From: Mesorhizobium_B sp035998495
Lineage (GTDB): Bacteria; Pseudomonadota; Alphaproteobacteria; Rhizobiales; Rhizobiaceae
NCBI GenBank assembly: GCA_035998495.1
Contig: DASYHP010000021.1
Coordinates: 1-64,000 of the forward strand
Direction: 5' to 3'
Length of the DNA stretch: 64,000 nt
In this document: positions 32,638-43,100 of the stretch, piece after piece
Layout: each line of letters begins with the position of its first letter
Position numbering within the stretch: the first letter of the stretch is position 1
The notes under the pieces: generated by a model
The model's input: only the letters and a program-made list of their open reading frames with translations
Database searches by the model: none
Told to the model about the DNA's origin: nothing
Made by a program: the position numbers and the translations under genes

Positions 32638-35600
32638 TCATGCCATCAGCACGTCGTCGGTTCGCCCCTCGTGATAACCTGCCAGGATGAAGTGCATGGC
32701 GGCGGCATCGGTGTCACTGCCGAACGCCTTGCCAAGGTCGGCGTAGTTCTTGAGGTATTGAACGGCGTTGAAGGCGTCCGCAGCCCTTCCCTCGATCCAC
32801 CAGCGATCCGCCCAGTGCCGTGCGCCCGCCTCCCGGATGGCCTCGGTTGAACCAAGCCCGCTGAAGCTGCGGACCAGATCGTCGTAGCCGGCGACATACA
32901 GAAGCGGGTCGAAGTGGGACTGCGGCCTGCCCTCCACATGCCCCGCGTTGATGTAGTGCAGCGTGGCTGCCTCGAGGTCGTTGCTGAAGGCGTTCCACAG
33001 GTCGCCCGAGGTCAGAACATATTCCAGCGGATCGAAGCTGGCGTTGCGCCCTTCCGCCATTCCGGCGTTGAGATAGTGCTGCATGCCTTCCGCACGGATG
33101 CTCACCGCATCCGTGATGCCGCGAGCGTTCAGGTTGCTCATCAGGTCGGTGTGGGTCGCCACATAAAGCAGCGGGTCGAAAGGCTCATCCCAGGGCAGGC
33201 CAGGACCGCCGTTCGAGCCTGATCCGTAATCCGAGCCGGTGGTCGTCGAACTGCCGCTCGGCCGGCCCTCATAGTAGCCGTGCTGGATGTAGTGGAGCGT
33301 CGCGGCCTGGAGATTGTCGCCGTAGATCGAGACGAGATCGGAGTTGGCGGCCAGATAGTTGGTGGGGTTGAACAGCTTGTCGGTTCGTCCTTCCGCCTTG
33401 CCGTGGGCGCCGAAGTGGTTGGCGGCGATCGCCTCCATCTCCTCGACGGTGATGCTGCCCGCCGCTTCGATCATCTCAACGACGTCGCCGTAGGATGCGA
33501 TGTAGGTGAGCGCGCTGAACGCCTTGACCGTGCGTCCCTCTTGGTAGCCGTTGGTGATGTAGTGTATGGTCACGGCTTCGAGGTTCGTGCCGTATGCGGT
33601 CGCCAGATCGCCATAGCTGGCCAGATAGGCGACGCTGTCGAACCCGATCTGGCGCCCTTCGTAGTAGCCCCAACCGATATAGTGGTAAGTACCGGCGTCG
33701 CCGTTCGTGCCATAACCGTTCATCAGGTCGGCATAGCTGGCATTGTATTCGAGCCCGTTGAACGAAACGGTCCGGCCCTCGGCCCAGCCTGCATTGAAGT
33801 AGTGGTTCTGACCAGTGGTCCGGAGCTGAGCCATGGTGGGGAGCGCACCATGGTCGCCGAAGGCCTGGATCAGGTCGCCATGGGAAGCGATGTATTCCAG
33901 CCAGTCCGTGTCGCGAACGCGCCGGAGGTCGAACACCGCCCCGTCCTCGAATGCGAGCTGCTCGATGTCGCCACCGAGCCGGAGCAGGCCGGACATGGGG
34001 TGCCCGAAATAGGCTTGCCCATCCACCTTCACCAAGCGGCCCATGGCATAAGCGCTTGCGACATCCTCGACGACGGCCGTATCGACGCCAGCACCGCCAA
34101 AGAACTGGTCCTCGCTTGTGACGCCCCAAAGGACGTCGTCGCCGTCCTCGCCTGCGAGGTAATCCGCGCCAAGGCCGCCTTGGAGGATGTCGTTGCCCGC
34201 CCCGCCATAGAGCCGGTCGGCACCGGCCGCGCCGTTGAGACGGTCATTGCCCGCCCCACCCCAGAGCTGGTTGGCGGATTTGTCGCCGATGATCCAGTCG
34301 CCGTAGGCCGAGCCTTGTACGTTCTCGATGCTGATGAACGTGTCGCCGCGCGCTTGGGCCAAGAAGCCGCGTGACGCACCGAGATGAACGCCCACGGGCG
34401 CGCCGGCATTCTCATAGCTTGCCGTGTCATTGCCAGTCCCGCCATCCAGCTGGTCGGCGCCTCGATAGCCTTCCAGGATGTCACTGCCAGCGCCGCCGGA
34501 GAGGCGGTCGTTGCCCGAGTTCGCTCGAAGGATATCGGCACCCGACCCGCCGACGATGTCGTTGGCATAGGTCGAGGATGTCAGGCTTCCGGACGTGCGG
34601 CCCTCGAGGCTCCCCCACTTGATGAAGTGCAGCACCGCCGCTTCCGGGGAGCCGAAGGTGGCGCGCACGTCCCCGTAGTTGGCGAAGTACTGTTCCGCAT
34701 TGAAGTCGGTTGCCCGTCCTTGCGCCGATCCCGTATTGCGGAAGTGATTGGCCCCCGCTGTCCGGATGGCAGCTTCATCAAGGTCGCGATAGGCGGCCAT
34801 CAGATCCGCGTTGGCGGCGACATACTCCAGCGCGTCGGTGCCAAGCCTCCGCTCGGCGAAGCCGTTCCTCACGAAGTGCAGCAGGGCCTTGTCAGCATCG
34901 TTTCCGAAGGCCTGCCGGAGGTCGGAATAGTTGCTCAAGTAGGCCTGGGCATCGAACCTCGCCTCACCCTGGATGATGCTGGCGAGCGTGGCGTACAGTT
35001 GATCCGAGGTTGCAAAGACCTGCTCGACGTCCTGAACTTGGATCACGCTGCTTGTTGTCGAGGATGCGACAAACAGCGAACCATTGACGCGCAGGGCCTT
35101 GATGTTCGCCAGCTGGTCCGCCAACGCCATCGTGTCATGGCCGGTGCCCCCATCGGCGAAGTCGCCGGCCCCTACGGTCAGATAGTCGTTTCCGTCTCCC
35201 CCCAGGAGCCGATCACGCCCGGCACCCCCGTCGATGCTGTCGTCGCCCGCACCGCCATCAAGGGTGTCGTTTCCTGCTTCCCCAAAGAGCTTGTCCGAGC
35301 CCGCTCCGCCATCCAGGTCGTCGTTGCTGGCCGTGCCCCGCAGAGTGTCGTTCGTTTCGGCCCCTATGCTGAAATCGACATAGGCTCCCGTGGCCACACC
35401 CGTTCCCGTTGACCCGACTGCAGTCACAACGAAGGTGTTCCGGCCGTCGGCGCTTACCTCCGTGGTGACTTTTTGCCTGAGGGAGCCATCGGCATTGTAG
35501 TCCTCCACCACCTTTGCGATGGAGCCATCGATCCGGTTCACAGCCGTCTCAAGGTGCTCGAAGAAGCCGTCGTTGTTGGCGTCCTTCTTCAGGTTGGTGG

Positions 35601-38600
35601 TCCGCCCGTCCGAGCTGACCATCATGACGCCCCGAGCAACAACGGCGCCTGCGCTGTTCACATCGGTGATCGAGGTGATTACGGAGCCGTCGACCCGTGT
35701 CTGGGCGACTTCCTTGTGCTCGTAACCGAACGCCGCCAGATCATCACTATAGACACTGGTGTTCGCGCTATCGTCGTAGTCGGCAAACGTGACGGTGGTC
35801 AGGCCGTCCGCGCTCGTCTTTGAGACGACATTATCTGCCACGTCCTGGCGCCAGTAGATGCCGCCTCGATGCAGGAGCCAGGTTTTTCCGACCTCACCAT
35901 CATTTGCGGTGTATACTGTTTCCGATCCATCGATGTTGGTAGTGTATTGTTCTCTGCGGTCTGACTCGCGAGATGTGTCATAAACCGTATTCATCTCCAA
36001 GACCCGACCATCGAGGCTCTTAGTCGCCTCCACCCGCCTGATGACGGTGTAATTTGGCCCCGTGTAATCGGTCGTGCGGCTTTGATATTCTCCATTCGCC
36101 AGCAGATTGAACAGAATGGTCACACGGCTTTGATCCGTGATGCCGTCCCCATTGAAGTCCCAGGCCCAGTTGGTGCTTAGACCATCGGCACTGGTGGTGA
36201 TCGTCGCGATGGAGCGCGCGATGCCGGCCACGTCCATGTTCGTGATGGCAGTCCTCACGCTTCCGTCGAGTAGCGTGGTCGTCACCTCCCTCTGATCGAT
36301 TGATCCGTCGCCATCCGCATCGCGCTCGGTCGTGGTGGTGCGGTCGGCTGCGTTGACTGTGACAGTGGCGGCTTCGATCCGCTTGCCCGCCGCATCGACG
36401 GAGGTCAGGCTCTGAACCGTCGTGCCGTCGGCAAGCGTCTTGCTGACCGAAGTTCGAACCCTGTCGACGCCGCCCAAGCCGTCCAAGTTCTCTTCAGTGG
36501 TGACGAGAAGGCCGTTGGCGCTGGTCTTTGTCACCGACGTTGACAGCACCGTTGAACCTGATTTGCTTGTGACCGTTCGCGTGCTCGATCCGTCCGCATT
36601 GATGACGGTGACGTCACTGGCATTCTGAGCGAGGCTGCCATCGTTCAGCGGGTCGGCAGGATCGATCTGCCACGACGTCGTGGAAAGCAGGCCATTGCCG
36701 CTGGTCTCGGTGATGAAGCGGCGGGCCAGGCTTGAACCTTCCCAGGTGTCGAGGGTTGTTCTTTTCCCTCCGCTGGCAAGAAGATCGATCTGAGAGGTCT
36801 GAGTGCGGTCGAACGTGCCATTGCCATCGACGTCCCACCTGGCCGTCACGTCAAACCCGTTGCCGGACGTTGTAACCTCTGCCAAGCCCGTTCTGGCGAA
36901 CACTTGGGAGAAGCCCGATCTTACAAGCGCGTAGAGCTCGGTGGTGGCCGTCGTTCCGCCATCCGCATTCAGAGCGACGGTTGTGGCATCGCGGCCAATC
37001 ACACGGTAGCCGGAGGCATAATCGTTGTCGTGAGCCCGGTACTCGACAACCTTCGACAAGCCATCGCTCGTTGTGACGGTCGAGATCTCGCCTGGATCTG
37101 TTTCGTCGTATCCATCGGGGATCAGCCCACGCTGGATCACGGTGAGGCGACCGTCATCCGCCAAAGTCGATGTCACAGTTCGATCAACGGTTCCGTTGCC
37201 GTTGAAGTCGAACGTGTTGACGACTGTCCTCTTGTCGGCGCTCGTCGTGGTGACTGCCCTGCTTTCGAGCGCACCGCCTGACTTCGTGTAGCTGGTCGTC
37301 TCAACCGTGCTGCCGTCCGCGTTGAGCACCACTTCCTCGGTCCTCGTCCGCGTCACGGCAGAGCCGGACGGCGCCCACTGCGTCACGGTCCTGAGCCCGC
37401 TTGCGGAAGTGTCGACGACCGTCTTTTCCTTCAGGGAACCATCCGCCCTGAAGACGCTCAGCGATTCGGTCGTGCTGCCATTGGCATTCAACACCTTCAC
37501 GGCAGTCGAGGTACGCTCATTGACGCCGTCACCGTTCACGTCGGTAGCCGTCCAAACCGTCAGTCCGTTGGCGCTCGCAGTCACTGAATGCTGGGAGCTG
37601 ACCAACTCGTTCATGCCATAAGTGGAGAAGGTGTCAGTCACTGAGCCGTTGGCGGTCACGCTTGTGGTGTGGCGCTCATCGACGATCCCATCGCCGTCGA
37701 GATCCCTGCTCCTCGAAACGCTGCGCTTGTCGGCCGAAATGACCATCGTGGCTTCCGAGATCAGCTCGGTCGCCGCGTCCCCGCTGCGGTCCGCGATCCT
37801 GATCGTTTCGGTTCTGGTTCCTTCGGCATCGATCTCGGAGGCCGAGGTCGTGGTCCGGTCCGCCACACCGTTGCCATCGAAATCCTCCTTCACCGTCACC
37901 TTCTGGCCCGACACATCGGTCGTGGTGCTCACCGAGCCTAGTAGCGCGCCTGTGCCGCCAAGCTGCGACACCGTCCGCGTGGTGGTTCCGTCGTGCCCGA
38001 GCGTGGTGACGTCGCTCGCCCGGCGCTCCACCAGCCCGTCACCGTCCACGTCATAGCGGATGAAGCTGGACAGGCCGTTGGGCGCCAGCGTGGTTTCCAC
38101 CGATGACAGAAGCGTGCCGTTGCTCGACCACGTTGTCACCGTTTGCGTGCGGCTGCCGTCCTTCTTGTTGGCGTCACTGCCCATGAGGTCGGGGTTGATG
38201 ACGGTGTCGGCAATCGTCGTCCTCTCGAACACCCCGTCGCCATTGAGGTCCACGCGCGCGGTCGTCCTGAGCCCGCTTGCGCTCACCTCCGTTTCGGTTC
38301 TGCCCCTGACGCTGCCGTTCGGATTGTGATCCACCGCCGTCAGCTTGCGGCTGCCGTCATCGTTGAGCAGGTCGGTCGTGATCTGGTCCGTCCGGCCGTC
38401 CCCATTACCGTCAACATTCGTCGTAACCACCCGGCGATTGGCGCTCGTCACTTCCACGCTCTTCGAGAGCGTGACCCCGCCGGCCGAGGCGAGCGTCGTC
38501 GTTGTGGTGCGCGAACTGTCCGCGTTGAGCACAGTGGCCGTGCTCGTCGTGCGGTCGATCACGCCATCCCCCGTCAGGTCGACGCTCAGGACCGAAGATA

Positions 38601-41595
38601 GCCCGTTTGGAGCGGACGACAGGATCGATTTGCCCATCACGGTGCCGTCTCGGGCGGTGGTCGTCACCGTCTGGACGGCATTGTTGCCGCCATCGCGAGT
38701 GGTAACGTCGGTGATGGTCCGATCAGGGGCGTCGTCGCCGTCCGCATCGATCTGTGTGGTCTTGGAAAGACCGCCCGCCAGCGTCGTCTCCGTCGTTCTC
38801 GACTTGAGCGAACCGTCGGGGTTCAGTTCGGTCAAGACGACGGTTGTCACGCCCTGGGCATCAGTCGAAGTGTGCTTGACAAAGTCGGTCGCGCCATCGC
38901 CGTTCGCGTCGACCGACATGACGATCAGCTTGCCGTCGGCCGAGGTGCTGGTCGTCTCGACCCCGAGCAAATGGCCGTCCCGGCTCTTTTGGTCCACCGT
39001 CTGAACGATCGTGCCGTTGGCGTCGATCTGGGTGGTCTCGGCGGTGACCAGGTCCGTGTCGCCATCGCCATCGACGTCGATGGTCCTGCTTTTGACGAGG
39101 CCGCTGCCGCTGACGGAGGTCACTTCGCTTGCGAGCAGCCTGCCGGCGGCGTCAAAGGTCCGCGTGGTCGTGAACACATGGCCATCGGCGCCGACTTGCG
39201 TTTTGGCCGTCACGCGCTCCTCGAACACCCCGTCGCCATCACGATCCGACTTGATCGTCTGGCTCTTGCCGTCCGTGCTGGTCCAGGCCTCCTCCTTGCC
39301 CACGAGCGTGCCCACCACTAGCGCCACGCTGGCGGCAACGCGCGTCTCGATCGTCTTCGTGCGCCCGGTGCTTGAGACGACGGTGGCTTCGGTTTGCTTG
39401 CGGTCGTAAGCCTGGTTGCCGTCCGTGTCGGCGAGCACGGTCTTGCCGAGCCCGTCGGCCGAGGCCATGGTCTTGACCTCCGAAAGCACAGCGCCGTTGG
39501 CGCTTCTTTCCGTAACGACCGTCTCCGTGGCGCCCTGCTGGTTCCTATGGAACACCTGGACTTGGTCGACGATGCCGTCGCCGTTCTGGTCCAGCGACGT
39601 GCTCACGGTTCGGCGGTCGGCGCTTGTGAACGTTGTCGTGCTGTTGGCAAGCGAGCCGTCGGCGCGGAAGTTCTTGACCACCCGCTCGATCTCGCCCGAG
39701 GCGTGCGTGATGCGCTGTTCAGTTTGCGAGCGGTCCACGACGCCGTCGCCGTTGTCGTCGAACTGCGTGGTCTCGAAGCTGCCGTCGGCGCTCCTGGTCA
39801 CCGTCTCGGTGAAGGCGAGGCTGCCGTCCTTGTTGAAGCCCTTGATCGTCGTGGTCTGGCCACTGGTGGTCTTCTCGACCCTGTAGCTCCTGCCGTCCGC
39901 TCCGAGAACCGCATCGCCCACCTGGCCCGTACTGCCGTCGGTGCGGGTGAAGGTGGTCCGGCCCGTGATGGCGGAGCCGTCCTCGAAGACCTGCCCGCTG
40001 CCCGAGGGTGTGAGGTCGATCGACTGGATGCCGAGCTCGGCCAGCGTCCTGAGTTGGCCATCGACCGAGACACGGAACTCGCCCCAGCGCGCGTCGCCCG
40101 CATCCAGCCTGCCGTTCCTGTTGGTGTCGAACACGCTCTTGATCGCAGCCAGGTCGCTCTTGGCCGAGCTGTCCCATTGCGTGAACACGAACTCGGACGA
40201 GCGGCTGATCTCACCGTCGCCGTCAGCATCGATCACCAGCACGCCCGTGCCCTGACCCGCCCAGGCCGTGCGGCGCCCGTGGCCGTTGCCTTCCATGTCC
40301 AGGAACTGGCTGGACGTGCCAAGCCCGTCCACCGCAAGCCCGTTGCCCGAGAGATCAAGAAGGACGGGGTTGTTGCCGCTCCAGCCGGGCCGGCCGCCAT
40401 AGCTGCCGTCGCGCGTGTTGTTGCCGCCATAGCGGCTGTTGCCATGGCCACCGCCATTGTTGAAGCCGCCGCCGCGCCCACCTTCGCCGCTGCGACCGCC
40501 TGAGAGGGCCTCGTCAAGCTGGCTCAGCACGTTCGGCGGCACTTGGGCGGCGAAAGCAACCTGATAACTAGGCCAGGGTTCAATGAGCAGTTTGTCAAAT
40601 AGGTACGGCTCGTTTTCCGGCGCAGCAGGAGCGAGCGTCGATGCGCCGCCGACTGCAGCCCTGGGTGAATTGGTAGTACCTACCTGTCTCTCATCGGTCG
40701 GGTTGCTGCCGATGCTTACGGGGCTTTCGGCCGCAGCACGCATGGCCTCCTGCTCACTGCGCGCCCGTCCGATGACGGAGCCAAACGTGCGTTCAGGCGC
40801 TGATGGGTTTGTCTCCCTGCCGCCGTTGGGCACGTCGCCCACACCATAGTCCCTCCGGTTCTCTCCGGCGGGTGCGTGGGGACCGGGCCGAGGGCTTCTC
40901 ACGCCATCGGAGTAGCGATTCTCGCCCCAGTGGTCGGAATTCCGACTCTCACCCACAGGTTCGTGCGGACCAGGTTGAGGGTCTCTTAGGCCCGGCGCTG
41001 GGCCACCGATGCCTCCACCGCCAGGGCGATCACGCATCGGAATGTGCTCAGAAGGCGCATCCAAACCCCAAAGCTTCCCATTATCATCCTTGTTCGGCGT
41101 ATAGGCAGCACCGGTGTATATCGGCTCGTCATACTCATAGTCCCACCCTTTCAGATAATGGCCCAACCTATTTGGCTCTATCTCAGGCAGTTGAATCGCG
41201 ATACTGACCGTTCCACTTTGCGACAATTTTCCGACGCTTCCGCTAAAAGTCGCGACCGGTCCGAGTTCCGAATTGTAACCGAGCCCAACGTACCCACTGG
41301 CAAGCCCGTTGCTGGGCTTGCCGCTAAGGTCCGGTATATCTTTCCCAAGACTGAAGCCTAACCCCGCATCTACCTGCCAACCCCCTAATACTACTCCGTC
41401 CTCAGAAATGGCGCCCTGCAACGCAGCGCGCGCACGGAAGCCAACCGGTGCTCCAAGCTCTCCTCGTATCGTGAACGCTCCAGGATCCGTAAGAGAAGGC
41501 TGCGCATTGATCTTGCTCTGTCCCCACCCGCGCACCGCAGGACCAAAAGAATTATTTATCCCAGAGTTAATTTCAAAGTCCGTTCCCCGATCCAT
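32638..41595 (-). CDS. Giant Ca-binding repeat protein (RTX/hemolysin-type), 2,985 residues
   Basis: Domain order: an N-terminal ~400-residue Gly/Pro-rich part without a signal peptide; PVLLDLSGNGLAVDGLGT (about 408-425) and an EF-hand-like DTNRNGRLDAGDARWGEFR (about 490); about 22-24 repeats of ~56-65 residues (about 540-2065), each with a DxDGDGxxDR-type Ca loop and a SADGL-type phrase; a first RTX block (GGAGNDTLDGGAGDDSIDGG-type, about 2078-2148); a second RTX block (about 2345-2495); and C-terminal repeats of the form YxASYxDLxxAFGxxxxxxxxHYxxxGxxEGR to the end. RTX proteins are usually exported by type I secretion through a C-terminal signal; no exporter lies in the window. It is the last gene of a TPR-DUF3592-RTX unit, with GGGGGAG before its ATG. 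Likely a surface or secreted adhesin/S-layer-like protein; enzymatic activity is not evident. Confidence 0.9.
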   Translation of the reverse strand: MDRGTDFEINSGINNSFGPAVRGWGQSKINAQPSLTDPGAFTIRGELGAPVGFRARAALQGAISEDGVVLGGWQVDAGLGFSLGKDIPDLSGKPSNGLASGYVGLGYNSELGPVATFSGSVGKLSQSGTVSIAIQLPEIEPNRLGHYLKGWDYEYDEPIYTGAAYTPNKDDNGKLWGLDAPSEHIPMRDRPGGGGIGGPAPGLRDPQPGPHEPVGESRNSDHWGENRYSDGVRSPRPGPHAPAGENRRDYGVGDVPNGGRETNPSAPERTFGSVIGRARSEQEAMRAAAESPVSIGSNPTDERQVGTTNSPRAAVGGASTLAPAAPENEPYLFDKLLIEPWPSYQVAFAAQVPPNVLSQLDEALSGGRSGEGGRGGGFNNGGGHGNSRYGGNNTRDGSYGGRPGWSGNNPVLLDLSGNGLAVDGLGTSSQFLDMEGNGHGRRTAWAGQGTGVLVIDADGDGEISRSSEFVFTQWDSSAKSDLAAIKSVFDTNRNGRLDAGDARWGEFRVSVDGQLRTLAELGIQSIDLTPSGSGQVFEDGSAITGRTTFTRTDGSTGQVGDAVLGADGRSYRVEKTTSGQTTTIKGFNKDGSLAFTETVTRSADGSFETTQFDDNGDGVVDRSQTEQRITHASGEIERVVKNFRADGSLANSTTTFTSADRRTVSTSLDQNGDGIVDQVQVFHRNQQGATETVVTERSANGAVLSEVKTMASADGLGKTVLADTDGNQAYDRKQTEATVVSSTGRTKTIETRVAASVALVVGTLVGKEEAWTSTDGKSQTIKSDRDGDGVFEERVTAKTQVGADGHVFTTTRTFDAAGRLLASEVTSVSGSGLVKSRTIDVDGDGDTDLVTAETTQIDANGTIVQTVDQKSRDGHLLGVETTSTSADGKLIVMSVDANGDGATDFVKHTSTDAQGVTTVVLTELNPDGSLKSRTTETTLAGGLSKTTQIDADGDDAPDRTITDVTTRDGGNNAVQTVTTTARDGTVMGKSILSSAPNGLSSVLSVDLTGDGVIDRTTSTATVLNADSSRTTTTTLASAGGVTLSKSVEVTSANRRVVTTNVDGNGDGRTDQITTDLLNDDGSRKLTAVDHNPNGSVRGRTETEVSASGLRTTARVDLNGDGVFERTTIADTVINPDLMGSDANKKDGSRTQTVTTWSSNGTLLSSVETTLAPNGLSSFIRYDVDGDGLVERRASDVTTLGHDGTTTRTVSQLGGTGALLGSVSTTTDVSGQKVTVKEDFDGNGVADRTTTSASEIDAEGTRTETIRIADRSGDAATELISEATMVISADKRSVSRSRDLDGDGIVDERHTTSVTANGSVTDTFSTYGMNELVSSQHSVTASANGLTVWTATDVNGDGVNERTSTAVKVLNANGSTTESLSVFRADGSLKEKTVVDTSASGLRTVTQWAPSGSAVTRTRTEEVVLNADGSTVETTSYTKSGGALESRAVTTTSADKRTVVNTFDFNGNGTVDRTVTSTLADDGRLTVIQRGLIPDGYDETDPGEISTVTTSDGLSKVVEYRAHDNDYASGYRVIGRDATTVALNADGGTTATTELYALVRSGFSQVFARTGLAEVTTSGNGFDVTARWDVDGNGTFDRTQTSQIDLLASGGKRTTLDTWEGSSLARRFITETSGNGLLSTTSWQIDPADPLNDGSLAQNASDVTVINADGSSTRTVTSKSGSTVLSTSVTKTSANGLLVTTEENLDGLGGVDRVRTSVSKTLADGTTVQSLTSVDAAGKRIEAATVTVNAADRTTTTERDADGDGSIDQREVTTTLLDGSVRTAITNMDVAGIARSIATITTSADGLSTNWAWDFNGDGITDQSRVTILFNLLANGEYQSRTTDYTGPNYTVIRRVEATKSLDGRVLEMNTVYDTSRESDRREQYTTNIDGSETVYTANDGEVGKTWLLHRGGIYWRQDVADNVVSKTSADGLTTVTFADYDDSANTSVYSDDLAAFGYEHKEVAQTRVDGSVITSITDVNSAGAVVARGVMMVSSDGRTTNLKKDANNDGFFEHLETAVNRIDGSIAKVVEDYNADGSLRQKVTTEVSADGRNTFVVTAVGSTGTGVATGAYVDFSIGAETNDTLRGTASNDDLDGGAGSDKLFGEAGNDTLDGGAGDDSIDGGAGRDRLLGGDGNDYLTVGAGDFADGGTGHDTMALADQLANIKALRVNGSLFVASSTTSSVIQVQDVEQVFATSDQLYATLASIIQGEARFDAQAYLSNYSDLRQAFGNDADKALLHFVRNGFAERRLGTDALEYVAANADLMAAYRDLDEAAIRTAGANHFRNTGSAQGRATDFNAEQYFANYGDVRATFGSPEAAVLHFIKWGSLEGRTSGSLTSSTYANDIVGGSGADILRANSGNDRLSGGAGSDILEGYRGADQLDGGTGNDTASYENAGAPVGVHLGASRGFLAQARGDTFISIENVQGSAYGDWIIGDKSANQLWGGAGNDRLNGAAGADRLYGGAGNDILQGGLGADYLAGEDGDDVLWGVTSEDQFFGGAGVDTAVVEDVASAYAMGRLVKVDGQAYFGHPMSGLLRLGGDIEQLAFEDGAVFDLRRVRDTDWLEYIASHGDLIQAFGDHGALPTMAQLRTTGQNHYFNAGWAEGRTVSFNGLEYNASYADLMNGYGTNGDAGTYHYIGWGYYEGRQIGFDSVAYLASYGDLATAYGTNLEAVTIHYITNGYQEGRTVKAFSALTYIASYGDVVEMIEAAGSITVEEMEAIAANHFGAHGKAEGRTDKLFNPTNYLAANSDLVSIYGDNLQAATLHYIQHGYYEGRPSGSSTTTGSDYGSGSNGGPGLPWDEPFDPLLYVATHTDLMSNLNARGITDAVSIRAEGMQHYLNAGMAEGRNASFDPLEYVLTSGDLWNAFSNDLEAATLHYINAGHVEGRPQSHFDPLLYVAGYDDLVRSFSGLGSTEAIREAGARHWADRWWIEGRAADAFNAVQYLKNYADLGKAFGSDTDAAAMHFILAGYHEGRTDDVLMA

Positions 41596-41597
41596 TT

Positions 41598-41945
41598 TTA
41601 TTGCTCCCCCCTCATTGCATCAGGCAACACAATACATTCGTCGTGCCGATCTGGATTAATCAGAACATCTATAGTGTCACCCTCTCGCATAGTTCGCCTG
41701 GACGGTAGGTAGTGCTCCGCCAAAACTTCATACTTTCGACCTTTGACATAGTATACCACAACATATTGATACCACTCCAGGTCCTCGTACGCATTACGAA
41801 GTGGCGTGACTACTGTTGCTCTTACCCTGATCCAAGTCCGGACGCGGCGCAGGAGAAAATATATGTACACTCTTACTGCGCATACTATAACGACGACACC
41901 CAATACGGCTTCGATCCAGCTTAACTCCAGCAAAGGGTCAGACAC
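41598..41945 (-). CDS. DUF3592 family membrane protein
   Basis: A 115-residue protein with one N-terminal membrane helix (EAVLGVVVIVCAVRVYIYF) and a small beta domain (YQYVVVYYVKGRKYEVLAEH ... VLINPDRHDECIVLP) typical of DUF3592. Its stop lies two bases before the giant protein's ATG, and the giant gene's ribosome site lies within its last codons, so the two are tightly coupled. A role in export or folding of the repeat protein is a guess from context. Confidence 0.75.
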   Translation of the reverse strand: MSDPLLELSWIEAVLGVVVIVCAVRVYIYFLLRRVRTWIRVRATVVTPLRNAYEDLEWYQYVVVYYVKGRKYEVLAEHYLPSRRTMREGDTIDVLINPDRHDECIVLPDAMRGEQ

Positions 41946-41963
41946 GGAACTTTAACTAGCTGC

Positions 41964-43010
41964 TCATCTAAGAGGTCGACGTGCTTGAGCCAGGTCCCGG
42001 TGCTCCACAGCGTCAATCATCCCAGGAGCAGCATCTAATGCTCTGTCGTAGTCTTCTACGGCTGCACTGAACTGACCTAGGCGATGCCACACCTGCCCTC
42101 TTCCCAAATACGACCGAGCAAGCAGAAGCCGCTCGGCGTCGGGGTTCTCCGTGCCCGTCAGTTGTTCCAGGTCATAAACGAGCGACGCACTGGACTGCTC
42201 AGATGTCAGAGCTAGGTCAATTACTTTGGAAAAGTCATCGGCAGCGACACGCAATTCACCTCTATGAGCGCGTATCAAAGCGCGGTTGAAGTATGCCTCC
42301 GCATACCCAGAGTTGATCGAGATCGCCGATGTGAAGTATTTCTCTGCGATGGAGAGCTCATTCCAGTTCAGGTGAATAACGCCAAGATTGAAATGAGCAG
42401 GTGCGTGTCGTGAGTCGATTTCGAGAACTGCTCTAAAATCTTGAGCGGCCGCACTGGTATTATCAAGGCGTGCATACACGAATCCACGGTTGAGGAGGGC
42501 ATTCAGGAATCTATCGCGTTGCGCCAGCGCCCATGTATAGCGCTCCACCGAACGATGATAGGCGCCTGTTTCCTGGTGGCAAAGAGCTGCCCCATAGTGA
42601 GCATCGGCGTTGGTTTTATCGAGCGACAGCGACATATCAAAATCGGCTATCGCCGATTCGCACCGGCCCAGATCTCGATTTGCAACTCCGCGGTTATAGT
42701 ATCCACCAGATGAGCGGGGCGAAAGATGAAGGTGCGCGTTGAGGTCCGACAGGGCCTCGGAGGGGCGGTTCATCCTCAGCAGGGCTACTCCGCGGCTAAG
42801 ATGCGCAGACGCTCTCTGCGCAGGTGATATTAGATCCTGGTGCTGGAGTACTTCATTGCAGAGCTCATACGAATTGGCGTGCAGGCATTCAGTGAACCTA
42901 GCCTCAACATCGATGTCACTCGCATAGCTGCGAAGAATAAAGTGGCCCAGGAGCGGCAGTAGGGTCACACATAACAGCGTGAGGGAACGAGGGAGGAAAG
43001 ATTTGGGCAC
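41964..43010 (-). CDS. Membrane-anchored TPR protein
   Basis: About 348 residues. One N-terminal hydrophobic segment (LTLLCVTLLPLLGHFIL) is followed by at least seven tetratricopeptide-like repeats (HLSRGVALLRMNRPSEALSD, YNRGVANRDLGRCESAIADF, FNLGVIHLNWNELSIAEKYF, YLGRGQVWHRLGQFSAAVED). TPRs bind proteins. It starts the three-gene unit that ends with the giant RTX protein, 18 bases before DUF3592. GTG at 43010 was chosen; a TTG at 43058 would add 16 residues. GC content is clearly lower than in the chromosome. Confidence 0.7.
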   Translation of the reverse strand: MPKSFLPRSLTLLCVTLLPLLGHFILRSYASDIDVEARFTECLHANSYELCNEVLQHQDLISPAQRASAHLSRGVALLRMNRPSEALSDLNAHLHLSPRSSGGYYNRGVANRDLGRCESAIADFDMSLSLDKTNADAHYGAALCHQETGAYHRSVERYTWALAQRDRFLNALLNRGFVYARLDNTSAAAQDFRAVLEIDSRHAPAHFNLGVIHLNWNELSIAEKYFTSAISINSGYAEAYFNRALIRAHRGELRVAADDFSKVIDLALTSEQSSASLVYDLEQLTGTENPDAERLLLARSYLGRGQVWHRLGQFSAAVEDYDRALDAAPGMIDAVEHRDLAQARRPLR

Positions 43011-43100
43011 GACTGATATACCTTGCGTTATGGGCTCCCGCAGAAGAGGCAGAAACAAAAGTGTTAGGACCCAGAGTTCATACTTTACTGATATTTCGGC

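Noticed and set aside
31989..32690. A 233-codon + strand frame after the Imm-like gene
   Set aside because: It runs antisense to the DnaE2 relic and into the giant gene's 3' end; no recognisable protein.
33280..40503. Several long + strand frames opposite the giant gene
   Set aside because: They mirror the repeated Asp/Gly codons of the giant protein on the other strand and have no start context or family features.
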